A DNA stretch of 22,877 bases from a virus. Below, in pieces: positions 10,301 through 16,695 of the stretch. Position numbers and translations under genes: made by a program. The notes beneath the pieces were generated by a model that did not search any database, was not told the DNA's origin, and saw nothing but the letters and a program-made list of their open reading frames with translations. Location: the IMG/VR virus record IMGVR_UViG_3300009068_000214, positions 1-22,877 of that record. One strand, written 5' to 3'. Positions within the stretch are counted from its first letter, which is position 1. Every line of letters starts with the position of its first letter.

Positions 10301-11840
10301 TAAGGTGTTTGCAAACACCGGCATCAAAGAGACCGCGATACTTGAGTTCAAAGATGCGAACGGCAAAGACGTAAAGGTCAAATCTCGGGCAATGCCGTCT
10401 ATCGAGAACCTTGATATCAATCGCCCCGGCGACACTCCCGAAGCTAAAAAAGAAAGAGAGCTTGCTGCCCACTATAAAGAGCTTATTGAAGAAGGCACGT
10501 TGCAGGGGCAACTCAACCGGTCGGCGCTCTATGACATCCTTGACGTTAGTGGTGCAAAGAATCCGTTAGCTGTTGCCAATGCCGCGTCGGGCTGGATGTT
10601 TCATCATGCCGAACGTATGAACCGGCAGATCTCGTTAATGGCGGCATACGATCTTGAGTTGAGTAAGACCAAGAATCCCACGGTAGAAGATAAGGTTGCC
10701 GCTGCTAAACAAGCTATCTATGTGTCCGAGCTGACCAACGGCGGGACAACTGCAACCTCGGCCCCACGTATTGCGCAAGGCAGTATCGGTCGGGTGCTAT
10801 TCATGTTTAAGCGGTACGGTGCATCCATGTACTACCTGCTGGCTAAGAACTTTAACGAAGCCATCCGTGCCGGTCAGTATGAGCTTGATGGGTTGAAGGC
10901 TGAGCTTGCCAAGACCAAAGATGCCGCTGAGATCACCAAACTCAAAAAGCAAATTGCCGAAGCCGAAGAACTCGCAAAAGTAAACCGGGGTATTGCTCGT
11001 CGGCAACTGGGCGCGACTTATGCTTCTGCCGCGCTGTTCTCTGGGTTGCAAGGGCTACCGTTGTTTGGGGTGCTTGCCGTTATCTACAACATGTTTGCTG
11101 ATGACGACGATGACGACATGGCGACCGCCGTGCGTAAATCGACCGGCGAGCTTGCGTACAAGGGTCTGGTCAACGCTCTGACCAACATGGACGTAGCGTC
11201 CCGCGTAAGCCTGACCGGCCTGATTATTCGGGATAACAAACTATCGTCCGGATCGCAGACAGTGGCGGAAGCGTTTGGCGATCTTATGGGCGGTCCAGTG
11301 TACGGTATAGCGACCAAAGTCGAACGCGGCGTTAATCAAATCCGTGACGGGCATATCGAACGTGGGGTTGAAAACATACTTCCTTCGGCGCTTAGTAACG
11401 TGTTAAAGGGCTTCCGCTACGCCACATCCGGCACGACCACGTTGCGCGGCGATGCTATCACTGGTGATGTCAACCCAGCAAATGCGATTGCTCAGGCGTT
11501 CGGCTTTGCACCTGCCAATTACACCCGTCAGTTGGAGATCACTGCGCGTGAGAAGGGTATGGACAAGGCAGCGACTGCTGACCGTATCAAGTTCCTCAAT
11601 AACATGTATATCGCCAAGCGGTTCAACGACATCGAAGGTGTTGCTGATGCCCGTGCAGATCTTGAGCGGTTGTATGAGAAGCACCCCGGCTTCAAGAAGT
11701 TCGGCACGCTAGACGAAACTATTGCGCGGTCGATGCGGCAGCACGCGCTGACTACAGAGCAGATGAAACCGTTTGCCGGTGTGACGATCAGCAAAGCTAT
11801 GCGTGATGAGATCCTGCAAGACATGCGAGAGTTTGAGTGA
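4371..11840 (+). CDS. Giant polyvalent virion protein with GHKL ATPase and zincin motifs
   Basis: 2489 residues. In order: an N-terminal Ala/Gly-rich helical region with hydrophobic stretches (about 1-365, for example GELGPDIGAMLVPGG); Pro-rich linkers (about 365-800) carrying QLDMF 412-416 and QPELxL/F at 519, 554 and 683. Next is a GHKL ATPase (from about 805): N-box E830/N834/D837, G1 motif DNGMGM 868-873, G2 motif GRGSGGFGVAK 893-903. A possible transducer-like region includes YPFALNRQDF (from 1092). A zinc-protease motif HEIAHH begins at H1343, with H1353 as possible third ligand. A Ser/Pro/Ala linker (about 1416-1500) leads to a long C-terminal region with a hydrophobic stretch 1935-1964, FMFKRYG near 2144, a membrane-like segment about 2213-2240 followed by six Asp (2244-2249), and a helical tail. 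This region resembles, from memory, 'large polyvalent protein associated' domains. It is probably packaged and ejected; ATP binding is well supported, targets unknown. Confidence 0.8.
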   Translation: MPVINVPNLGPVNFPDSMPQDEIKARFTDLAQRAASKFEYKPDYRELGLGQLIKGGFNRSMSAIGSGITDIVPAMVGSALGYEDYAKEQMAEAAAKRQRAELENPTGFRSYKEIRGPGDFVGYAAETLGELGPDIGAMLVPGGVGSAIGRRVAMRGAAEVAGARAAESVAAKGLAGEAAEAYSKRLTDAAVNRAGRAGAETGLNLGMYGGAYGLNTPETFQGIYEKTGEFHPGTAAVFGAAISALDTVLPNYLLKQLSPAAKGKLASELINRSSIVEPTIKMGIAKSASKAALGEGGTEVLQEGLSILAEKTAGAAGELFSTDNVDRLINAGLKGAIGGGVLGVPGGVREAYAERDAAREEIARREGLPPETPPPPPAAPVDYDRPAVTRRPDYVARPGLRETPLPDVDPNQLDMFPGEKARFSLDEVRAARIPEPGSSHVENLEVAKLKLGRGDELTNGEIQLLLDNKLVTPTEAKNLRRAEEEAAPPEVLPGQQTLPGMSVPELAFRDAAYADTITQPELPLTRPITSRLDAAPPPQQEQPAPPPVPEPGEQPELDLMGGRTGEQLKFWNAIDKAERGRGIPLPFPGMPIRGEDLRRRLEGRPEPKPDERANVISPEVLAALGVTPQMPAHKRTVGKSLDDPQEREQVASAFRGLAKNKQVPQETRDKLTAILKSPLFATQPELNFEAPPATPTPSVPVTPPSGTGPSVPSGPGPVVPPGGVATPPATGVETTEPPATPTGMGAAEQPGAVEAPEQPAPMDLGTALRGKPRSETETKQAQEDLNKSLEETGEGTFRAAPGVDMTRMANLLGPQLYGNMSKISSVTVKEMFQNAFDAIKDALVKGGLTEGIINVDTDERKRTIRITDNGMGMTPEIISKAFLTIAGTHKESGRGSGGFGVAKMLFLFGNKTLKLETTRDGLTSTLETTGPELLAAFSDPSKAPNVTTVRTGKKSGTSITVTIPDTYLDEENQPQHISFGSEYTFKPILIKSPLLENIEVNYNSEVLPIGKNFPAKDFTVLTNVKFPWGNARILVKEGRDFNYGGSNLIVLSQGLYQFGHTLKDGPGYDANTLPFTFFVNIEPTVAAENANYPFALNRQDFSPAQKPGVEKIFKYLQALYTNKTTAESAQSFGKLELLSSRGTPVSTEIDLAVPPAQKGTILEIDKNDIVEVKDGVMYVNNRQVPELTPQALEAMRADPSQFKVDQTLIDRNKILVHDNVDVREDYDDPDSDKVPFLERARRDLGADRVNKFIVGIGNVFKFLRNEAYGAGVKSYGNLNKYETVTDVPVGVSFDPGYYGVSIRLPFSGMMINPTSIRGVDKNDTSSADVRADAAATMVGTMVHEIAHHDERNHSESGFIPALQNLAVRLAISGSTQEAVRDLIKVFSADVDVLTYFLKAGDGNLTNRGIKLEGAASERESAGSASVPQRSTRPSASGGNGNVSPGVRQATSTGGRPSAPSPKPAAAPATPQPSAIATAVRGTGTVNANVANAAVDPKGKSAVELLNSFTQALTKLPFITQQRADAINQFLRNTVDTSGRAFLLMSMPLNALTEVAERYLPGAKQIAMLDRLKSGDEYARNKMIEPVVLAAEKWAAKFPKLVDAFNRTVYRSTVAGVDPSKPESTYYDKPGLPKLDKDGNDLAQAWRDLQEDYKAIGPGGQKLYAMMRDTYASMYEEIKKAIVEKISATTDNADLAKKISGEVLAKLAAKGGLDPYFPLTRYGNFWVSYKTKGGPKLGQADFFIRAFETEVERERFIKALEATDEIAPRTSVDENGKTITEPPIQRFSQISEISYKNTPANSFVNGVLKVMEVNKVPEDAKEQILRLFLSTLPETSFAQAFQKRGNVAGFEHDAIRALREKSFSMSRQLSNMKYAYKLISARDDLRKNVKAMGKGEGATDNRLAKEYFDEIDKRVKFIISPETSKLSQLLTSFGFTYLLGFNVSSAVINLTQVPLIVLPYLGGKYGFSETTKALGNAYKVFANTGIKETAILEFKDANGKDVKVKSRAMPSIENLDINRPGDTPEAKKERELAAHYKELIEEGTLQGQLNRSALYDILDVSGAKNPLAVANAASGWMFHHAERMNRQISLMAAYDLELSKTKNPTVEDKVAAAKQAIYVSELTNGGTTATSAPRIAQGSIGRVLFMFKRYGASMYYLLAKNFNEAIRAGQYELDGLKAELAKTKDAAEITKLKKQIAEAEELAKVNRGIARRQLGATYASAALFSGLQGLPLFGVLAVIYNMFADDDDDDMATAVRKSTGELAYKGLVNALTNMDVASRVSLTGLIIRDNKLSSGSQTVAEAFGDLMGGPVYGIATKVERGVNQIRDGHIERGVENILPSALSNVLKGFRYATSGTTTLRGDAITGDVNPANAIAQAFGFAPANYTRQLEITAREKGMDKAATADRIKFLNNMYIAKRFNDIEGVADARADLERLYEKHPGFKKFGTLDETIARSMRQHALTTEQMKPFAGVTISKAMRDEILQDMREFE

Positions 11841-11844
11841 AAAA

Positions 11845-11867
11845 AATCCCGGCGCTGGGCCGGGATT
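11845..11867 (-). terminator. Intrinsic terminator of the leftward operon
   Basis: A perfect 9-base-pair stem (AATCCCGGC / GCCGGGATT) with a 5-base loop. Read on the - strand it is followed by a T-run (complement of the A-run 11840-11846), the classical intrinsic form. On the + strand the stem is followed by AACCTGATAG with no T-run, so it should work poorly for the rightward virion operon. It sits directly after the stop of the giant gene. Confidence 0.8.
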
Positions 11868-11928
11868 AACCTGATAGGACAGGAAGAGGAGACAGCAATG
11901 AGGCTATCGCGATAGAGTCTACACGAAT
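11868..11928. other. Inter-operon gap with 12-base palindrome and 5-codon minigene
   Basis: The gap contains a perfect 12-base palindrome CTATCGCGATAG at 11904-11915. It also has a purine-rich Shine-Dalgarno-like tract AGGAAGAGGAGAC (11881-11893) ahead of ATG AGG CTA TCG CGA TAG (11898-11915, + strand), a five-codon open frame whose end is the palindrome. No longer gene fits here. It could be an operator, a minigene or the remnant of a lost gene. Confidence 0.4.
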
Positions 11929-12144
11929 CTATACCATTCTCCAAAATCTCACGCCTAATTTTCCTGTCTCAATGCGTTCCACTGAGAGTAACTTCATGTC
12001 ATATCTCTCGGCGTAGCGGTTCATCTGCTTGATGAGTTTGTGCATGTTGAGCGCGGGGACAAAGACTGACGACCCAACTTTGAAGTTGGGCCAGTCGATG
12101 TAGATCAGCAACCCGTCAGGGTTAACCGCCCCGTCACTGCGCAC
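11929..12144 (-). CDS. Small conserved phage protein of unknown function
   Basis: 71 residues from a GTG start at 12144, five bases after the primase-helicase stop (12149), with AGGT just upstream. A longer reading of the same frame up to 12237 would start inside the primase gene and has an implausible N-terminus, so the short form is chosen. The C-terminal half, VFVPALNMHKLIKQMNRYAE followed by an ETGKLGVRFWRMV end, is ordered-looking: a predicted helix, then a strand rich in charged and aromatic residues. I recall similar short phage proteins ending in 'GVRFWR' but know no function. It is the last gene of the leftward operon, just ahead of the terminator. Confidence 0.6.
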   Translation of the reverse strand: MRSDGAVNPDGLLIYIDWPNFKVGSSVFVPALNMHKLIKQMNRYAERYDMKLLSVERIETGKLGVRFWRMV

Positions 12145-12148
12145 ATAC

Positions 12149-15004
12149 CTAGACGGGTATAGCGTTACCGATTGCTGCTGCCGCAATGTTCTGCTCCATT
12201 TCCTCGTCCATAAACTGCGAGCAATCCAACACAACACAGTCAGCCGGGGGCAGGTTGAGTCGAGTGCCTCGGCTGATGCGCACCTTCTTCATCTGACCTG
12301 ACGTAGACCCCGCCCTGAGCTTGTCGTACAGACTCGGGTAATGTATCTGCTGTTTGTTACACCATTCGCGAAACGGCTTGGGCAACAGGTACAAACGCTT
12401 TATGTCGTACTCGTACCGCGCGACCAGCGTCATCCTCGGCGTCGAATCTGGAATAATCAGCGCGTCATCCTGATTCGGCGTGCGTGCATCCGACGTGCTC
12501 TTGATGCGGAGAATATTGTTGTAGTTCTCCGCAAGATATGCGGTTAATGTCTCTTCAATAGACCCCTCCATACCGAGCAACCGCTCCTTGGCTTTCTGGA
12601 TTGTCTCGGCCCACCACTTGATGATCGGCGGGATAGAGAACTTAATCAGACCGGCACGCCGTGCGATAATCAGTCCCGTAAACGCCGATGCCGCTTGAGC
12701 CGACCAGAACCGGTGCGGCTGTGACAGGTCGCCAATCAGATCTAGCTTTTCCTGCGTTTGCTGAAAGAGCTTCTGCGCCCCGTCTACATCGTTCATGATG
12801 TATTGCAGATATGGCACACAAGCGTGACCATAATTGTTGCTCAAGTACCGGTTCAGCGCGTCAGTTTCGGTCTTGGCTTCAAAGACAAACGCCTTCGCCT
12901 GATACTCTAATACCCGGGTCGCTTCGGCTTTGGGGATCGCCTTGTACATACTGACACGATCTAGCAGACTGGTGTTGCCGGTCGTGCAGATGTTCAGATG
13001 CCACGGGTCACCACGGTAACGCTCCTCGTTACTCTTGCCAGACATTCGGTTGCGCTGATGCCCGCCAGTGGTTTGATATAAGAAGTCACTGGCTTCCTTG
13101 GGATGGATGTTGCTCAACTCGTCAATCGGGTGAAAGATGTTTTTGTAAATCTCAGTCCGGTTGAACTTAGAAGCAATCGTATCCCGCTCGTGCGACATGA
13201 TCTCGTCCGGGTTGCCCCAGATGCTCGCACCCGCCAGAATTGCAGTGGTCTTACCCAAGCCGGGGTCCGGACTATAGATATGAAACACGCACGCATGCTG
13301 CGTTGCAAACTGCATCAGGGGCGAGCCAAAACTCAAACCGATCACGAACTGGTGCATCTCCAGCCCGGGGCGGTTATAGAAGTCCATGACGTTATTCCAG
13401 CCCTCAATCGTCCCCTTGGTTTGGAACGTGCCAAACATCTTTACTGTGGCGCTTGACGGTGGGTTGTGGTCGACCCGATCTGGACGGATGTCCTTATCCC
13501 CAACAATAAATGAATCGTACCGACTGTCGACCCAACCGAACTGCCGGTGCGCTTTTTCTGCTTTCGCATTCGCCTGTAGGTTATTAACCCATGCACTTAC
13601 GTATGCCATCAACCCCTCCATATCTATAACGGCCAGCCCATGTGGGGCAACGTGCCGTCTGAATTCGTCTTTAGATAACAAAGAAACCAGCGGGACGGTA
13701 AATTCCCGCACTCCATCTTGAGGTAAATGCAACCGCATTACGATTGCTTCGCCAGCATCCGGATCGTTCAACCGCTTCAAAACATAAAAGTCGTTGTGAT
13801 ACACAGGGATCTCAAGCGGGTCCCCTTGCTTATCCTTGGTCCGCTTAAATACTCCTCCTGCCTTGCCCCGGAAATACGGCGCAGGGTATTTGGGTATCAC
13901 GTACGTTTGTTTAGCTACAAAGTTTGCAACCTCGGGAACGTCCAGTACGACGTTATCCTCGTCACTCGCTTCCTGCACCTCACGACCTAAAGCTATAGGG
14001 CTTTTAATCGTGTTCCGGTGCGGGCATTTTCCGCAGATGCCGGGACTGTAGTTATCAAACGTAGCGCAGGTATACGGACCTTTGATCAGCGCGGCTTTCG
14101 CTTCTGTGGCCTCGAAAGTGTAGCCCGGGTGCGCCTTAGAGATCCTATGGATCGCCTTGTCACCGTCCGTGCAGAACTTCGCGACCGACAGACCCGCTCG
14201 CCACATGGGTTCGTCCAGCGTGGACGCCTCCTCGATCACACGCCTGACCTGCTCACACCCGCGCCCTGCTGCCGTTTTCTCCAGAATGTTTTTAAACACG
14301 CTGACGTAACTACCGGCAAGGGCCTGACTCACGCCGCTCATCTCTCTCGGCACGAATGACCCGACCGTTAACTTGTTGATCACGGGTGCTGGCACATGTG
14401 CTACCAGATCCGCAAACGCAGTAAACGCAACAGGTGCGGCAATCGGGCTGAGCAGCGACACCTCAAGTGCAGGGTCGCTCTTAAAGTTCAACGTCCCCGG
14501 CATACGCAATATGCGAGCAGAATCAGCAGTGACTGCCGGATCAGCATTCATACCTTGTGATGCCAGAAGGGCTTTGAATTGCTCCGCTACAGGCGTCCAG
14601 AGTGTTGCCGCAATCGACTCGGTTAAAGCCCAGTACGCATGAACACCCCGCCCGGAGCCGACTATCGTAGGACGTGGAAACTTATTAGCTGAACAGAAAG
14701 ACTTCAGCGCACGAATGCACTCGACCGGATCAGCGTAGGGCTTACCCTCACCCGCATCGATATCAATAAAGAACGACTTTAGTTGCTTAGCATTGCTCTG
14801 AGTTCTTGAACCGGAGTTCTCAAACGTAGCCAGTGCAAAGTAAGCGTTCCACCCAGATTCGACTAGAGACTCGGTGTATGTTTCAAGAGCTTCAAGACTT
14901 GTAAAGAACTTCTGTTGTACACGATCTGAATCCAGCTTAATTCCATATCCACAGTAATACCCCTCATTACTTAGGACCGTCTCCAGAAATTGTCTCGCTT
15001 GCAT
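12149..15004 (-). CDS. Primase-helicase fusion (AEP/PrimPol-like + DUF927-like ATPase)
   Basis: 951 residues. The N-terminal domain has archaeo-eukaryotic primase (PrimPol) signatures: FFIDID with D81 and D83 as metal ligands, SGRGVHAYW 117-125 with H122, and DSARILRMPGT 161-171. A Cys cluster follows (C313, C324, C327, perhaps C279), likely binding zinc or an iron-sulfur cluster. The C-terminal half looks like the DUF927 family of phage replication ATPases: SFGSPLMQF (558-566), a P-loop SPDPGLGKTT 578-587, and IDEL with D628/E629 as Walker B. A helical tail may be a winged helix. It would synthesise primers and probably unwind the fork ahead of the family A polymerase. The start ATG 15004 has GGACAG close upstream. 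A 60-base gap containing a hairpin separates it from the SSB-like gene. Confidence 0.8.
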   Translation of the reverse strand: MQARQFLETVLSNEGYYCGYGIKLDSDRVQQKFFTSLEALETYTESLVESGWNAYFALATFENSGSRTQSNAKQLKSFFIDIDAGEGKPYADPVECIRALKSFCSANKFPRPTIVGSGRGVHAYWALTESIAATLWTPVAEQFKALLASQGMNADPAVTADSARILRMPGTLNFKSDPALEVSLLSPIAAPVAFTAFADLVAHVPAPVINKLTVGSFVPREMSGVSQALAGSYVSVFKNILEKTAAGRGCEQVRRVIEEASTLDEPMWRAGLSVAKFCTDGDKAIHRISKAHPGYTFEATEAKAALIKGPYTCATFDNYSPGICGKCPHRNTIKSPIALGREVQEASDEDNVVLDVPEVANFVAKQTYVIPKYPAPYFRGKAGGVFKRTKDKQGDPLEIPVYHNDFYVLKRLNDPDAGEAIVMRLHLPQDGVREFTVPLVSLLSKDEFRRHVAPHGLAVIDMEGLMAYVSAWVNNLQANAKAEKAHRQFGWVDSRYDSFIVGDKDIRPDRVDHNPPSSATVKMFGTFQTKGTIEGWNNVMDFYNRPGLEMHQFVIGLSFGSPLMQFATQHACVFHIYSPDPGLGKTTAILAGASIWGNPDEIMSHERDTIASKFNRTEIYKNIFHPIDELSNIHPKEASDFLYQTTGGHQRNRMSGKSNEERYRGDPWHLNICTTGNTSLLDRVSMYKAIPKAEATRVLEYQAKAFVFEAKTETDALNRYLSNNYGHACVPYLQYIMNDVDGAQKLFQQTQEKLDLIGDLSQPHRFWSAQAASAFTGLIIARRAGLIKFSIPPIIKWWAETIQKAKERLLGMEGSIEETLTAYLAENYNNILRIKSTSDARTPNQDDALIIPDSTPRMTLVARYEYDIKRLYLLPKPFREWCNKQQIHYPSLYDKLRAGSTSGQMKKVRISRGTRLNLPPADCVVLDCSQFMDEEMEQNIAAAAIGNAIPV

Positions 15005-15034
15005 GACTGTCCAAAGAGCCGTGAGATAGAAAAC

Positions 15035-15057
15035 GAGAGCCGCATGATACGGCCCCC
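15035..15057 (-). terminator. Possible attenuator hairpin between SSB-like and primase genes
   Basis: On the - strand RNA, GGGGGCCGUA and UGCGGCUCUC pair over 10 base pairs (three G-U wobbles) around a UCA loop, followed by GUUUUC. On the + strand the three wobbles become A-C or C-A mismatches, so the structure suits leftward RNA specifically. The short U-run suggests partial termination or transcript stabilisation, not a full stop, since the operon continues into the primase gene. Confidence 0.45.
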
Positions 15058-15064
15058 GTGCCGA

Positions 15065-15961
15065 TTAATCGTCCCAGCCGTTCACCAGATCACTAAGATC
15101 TGCCGCCGCAGAAGCGGTAGCTTTCTTGGGCGCAACTTTCGGTTCTTCCACAGCTTCTTCGGCCACAGGCACGGGCTTCGCCGCAGCTTTCGGCGCTGGT
15201 TGATTAAACGCGGCAGGAAGAGGTGCAACAGGTGCGGGCTTAGCCCCGCTTGCGTTAAATGAAATAGCTTCAGCCGCTTCCGCTGAATTACGCATCTCGT
15301 TGATCGCCCCGAACTCCTCCTCGGTAACCGGACGCACTGGCTTGAAAAACAGCTTAGGAGTCGGGCTGTTGATATCAAACCGCATTTCCGTAACCAGACC
15401 CACAGCCGGAAGCTTGTGCGAATCTAAGAAGCTACCGTACGCCTTCAAGGGCATCTTGCCGCCCTCGGCATCACCAAAGACCGACTTAGCGGGGATGATC
15501 ATCTGGTATACCTTGCGCTGTTTGATCTCGCCGTCGAGCATCACAGCGATCCGCTTGTGGAACGTGCAAGCACGCCCGTCGCCTTGACCAGACCCCTTGA
15601 TGTTCTGAGGGCAGTCCATACACTTGGTAGCCTGACGATCAGCAGCAGGGACCTCGGCATCCGGCGTAGCCGAATTGGTTGACCAGCACTTGGGCTGAGC
15701 GTTCTGCCCTTCAACGTACGCCCCTGCAAAATGCCAGCGTTGCACGTCTTTATGTGCCTTGATAATCACGGCGTTGAGCATCCGATCTTCACTCACGTGA
15801 ATTTCTTTATTGCCCTGCATCATCCGGAACGCGCCGCCCTTGAGCGAGATACGTAACGGACCTGATACGGCGACTTCGCCAGCAAGTGAACTGCTGGTGT
15901 CATCCTCAAGCGCCTTCAGGTAGGAAGGAAGGCCGGTCTTAAAAATAGTCATGTCGTTCAT
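15065..15961 (-). CDS. SSB-like replication protein with acidic C-terminal tail
   Basis: 298 residues from ATG 15961. A GAGGA site (15966-15970) five bases upstream decides this start over the in-frame ATG at 15991, which lies inside the previous gene. Residues about 25-215 are a mixed alpha/beta globular region with four cysteines (C92, C114, C117, C132) suggesting a bound zinc. A Pro/Ala-rich linker then leads to an acidic end, DLSDLVNGWDD. A globular domain, disordered Pro/Ala linker and acidic hydrophobic tip is the architecture of single-stranded DNA-binding proteins, whose tips recruit partner enzymes. The position between helicase and primase genes matches. The OB fold itself cannot be confirmed by eye; a DUF2815-type phage SSB is the nearest idea. 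Confidence 0.6.
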   Translation of the reverse strand: MNDMTIFKTGLPSYLKALEDDTSSSLAGEVAVSGPLRISLKGGAFRMMQGNKEIHVSEDRMLNAVIIKAHKDVQRWHFAGAYVEGQNAQPKCWSTNSATPDAEVPAADRQATKCMDCPQNIKGSGQGDGRACTFHKRIAVMLDGEIKQRKVYQMIIPAKSVFGDAEGGKMPLKAYGSFLDSHKLPAVGLVTEMRFDINSPTPKLFFKPVRPVTEEEFGAINEMRNSAEAAEAISFNASGAKPAPVAPLPAAFNQPAPKAAAKPVPVAEEAVEEPKVAPKKATASAAADLSDLVNGWDD

Positions 15962-15965
15962 AAAA

Positions 15966-15970
15966 TCCTC
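15966..15970 (-). promoter_or_regulatory. Ribosome-binding site fixing the SSB-like start
   Basis: GAGGA on the - strand, five bases before ATG 15961 and overlapping the TGA stop of the upstream HTH gene (15969-15971). This supports translational coupling and the shorter SSB-like start. Confidence 0.7.
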
Positions 15971-16256
15971 AAACGTCTTTATCAGTTGCAAAGGTGAAAT
16001 CGAACTCCAACTGCACAGGGGCCGCAGGGTCGATGGTTTCTGCTTCAGCCGGAGCCGGTGCAGCTTTCTCGCTCAGCGTTTTGGCGCGGAGCGCGGCATC
16101 CACATCAGCGATGCGGAACCTGTAAGTATTACCTATTTTTAGGTAAGCCGTGGGTGGGATCACATCTTTCCGTAGCCAACCACGAATGGTAGACACCGAG
16201 ACGGTGTAATACTCCGCGACCTCCTCAATCGAAACGTACTTCGCAATCTCATCCAT
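15969..16256 (-). CDS. MerR/excisionase-type helix-turn-helix protein
   Basis: 95 residues. Residues 8-57 form a compact winged-helix of the excisionase/MerR (HTH_17) type: VSIEEVAEYYTVSVSTIRGW, a wing around IPPTAYLKIGNTYRFR, then ADVDAALRA. Such proteins bind DNA and bend or mark it in recombination, replication or transcription. A Pro/Ala linker (66-80) leads to a C-terminal peptide VQLEFDF (81-87) that resembles a sliding-clamp-binding motif. The start overlaps the upstream stop by eight bases. It lies between two replication-linked genes and no integrase is in the window, so a replication or transcription role is more likely than excision; this is inference. Confidence 0.65.
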   Translation of the reverse strand: MDEIAKYVSIEEVAEYYTVSVSTIRGWLRKDVIPPTAYLKIGNTYRFRIADVDAALRAKTLSEKAAPAPAEAETIDPAAPVQLEFDFTFATDKDV

Positions 16257-16647
16257 TTTTCTTTACCGTGATGGAGTATTCGCTATCCACATTCAAACCC
16301 GGTGGAAGCAGGTCGGGGTGTTCCTCAAGGAACTGTTTGGTGTTCTCCTGATGGAGACGTTTCTCGTACAGATCGGTAGCGCCGTGCTCGACAACAAACT
16401 TGCCAAACGACTCCCAATCGTTTGTGCTAAAGCGTTTCTTGACGGTGCGGTAGAACAGCCCACTCTCGGTACGGACAGACTCGACCCCGTGCTCTTTGCA
16501 GTAGCCCAGAAGCGCGGACTTGACCTTAGCCATGCTGGCTTTTAGCTCGTCGTCCTGCTTCTTGAAGTCGGCCAGAAGCTCAGCGTGAGTGGTGCGCATT
16601 TTCAAGTAGACGCGGACTAGCCGCTCTACTGCAATATCTTCAGCCAT
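16249..16647 (-). CDS. Conserved small phage protein, coiled coil plus alpha/beta domain
   Basis: 132 residues. A strong site, AGAGG, precedes ATG 16647. Residues about 8-50 form an amphipathic helix or coiled coil. These are followed by an alpha/beta region with VRTESGLFYRTVKKRF, then NDWESFGKFVVEHGATDLYE, KRLHQENTKQFLEEHPDLLP and a final strand YSITVKK. I recall close phage proteins encoded next to SSB and polymerase genes. The helix-plus-strand layout recalls Mu Gam or Gp157, proteins that protect DNA ends or aid recombination, but I see no diagnostic motif. Function unknown; association with replication or recombination is inferred from its neighbours. Confidence 0.6.
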   Translation of the reverse strand: MAEDIAVERLVRVYLKMRTTHAELLADFKKQDDELKASMAKVKSALLGYCKEHGVESVRTESGLFYRTVKKRFSTNDWESFGKFVVEHGATDLYEKRLHQENTKQFLEEHPDLLPPGLNVDSEYSITVKKNG

Positions 16648-16679
16648 GTTACCTCTTCCTCTAGTTGTAGTAGCAGAAT

Positions 16680-16695
16680 GTGTAGTGTTCTACAC
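16680..16695. repeat. Short inverted repeat at the SNF2 stop codon
   Basis: GTGTAG-TGTT-CTACAC, a perfect 6-base stem with a 4-base loop that spans the SNF2 helicase stop (16690-16692) in the 42-base gap before the next gene. There is no T-run, so it is not a terminator. It may stabilise RNA or be chance. Confidence 0.3.

Noticed and set aside
12145-12237. Upstream extension of the last leftward gene to a 102-residue protein
   Set aside because: The extension lies wholly inside the 3' end of the primase-helicase gene and has an implausible N-terminus; the GTG at 12144, just after the primase stop, fits better.
15962-15991. Longer start for the SSB-like protein at ATG 15991
   Set aside because: It lies within the HTH gene and lacks a ribosome-binding site, while ATG 15961 has GAGGA at good spacing.
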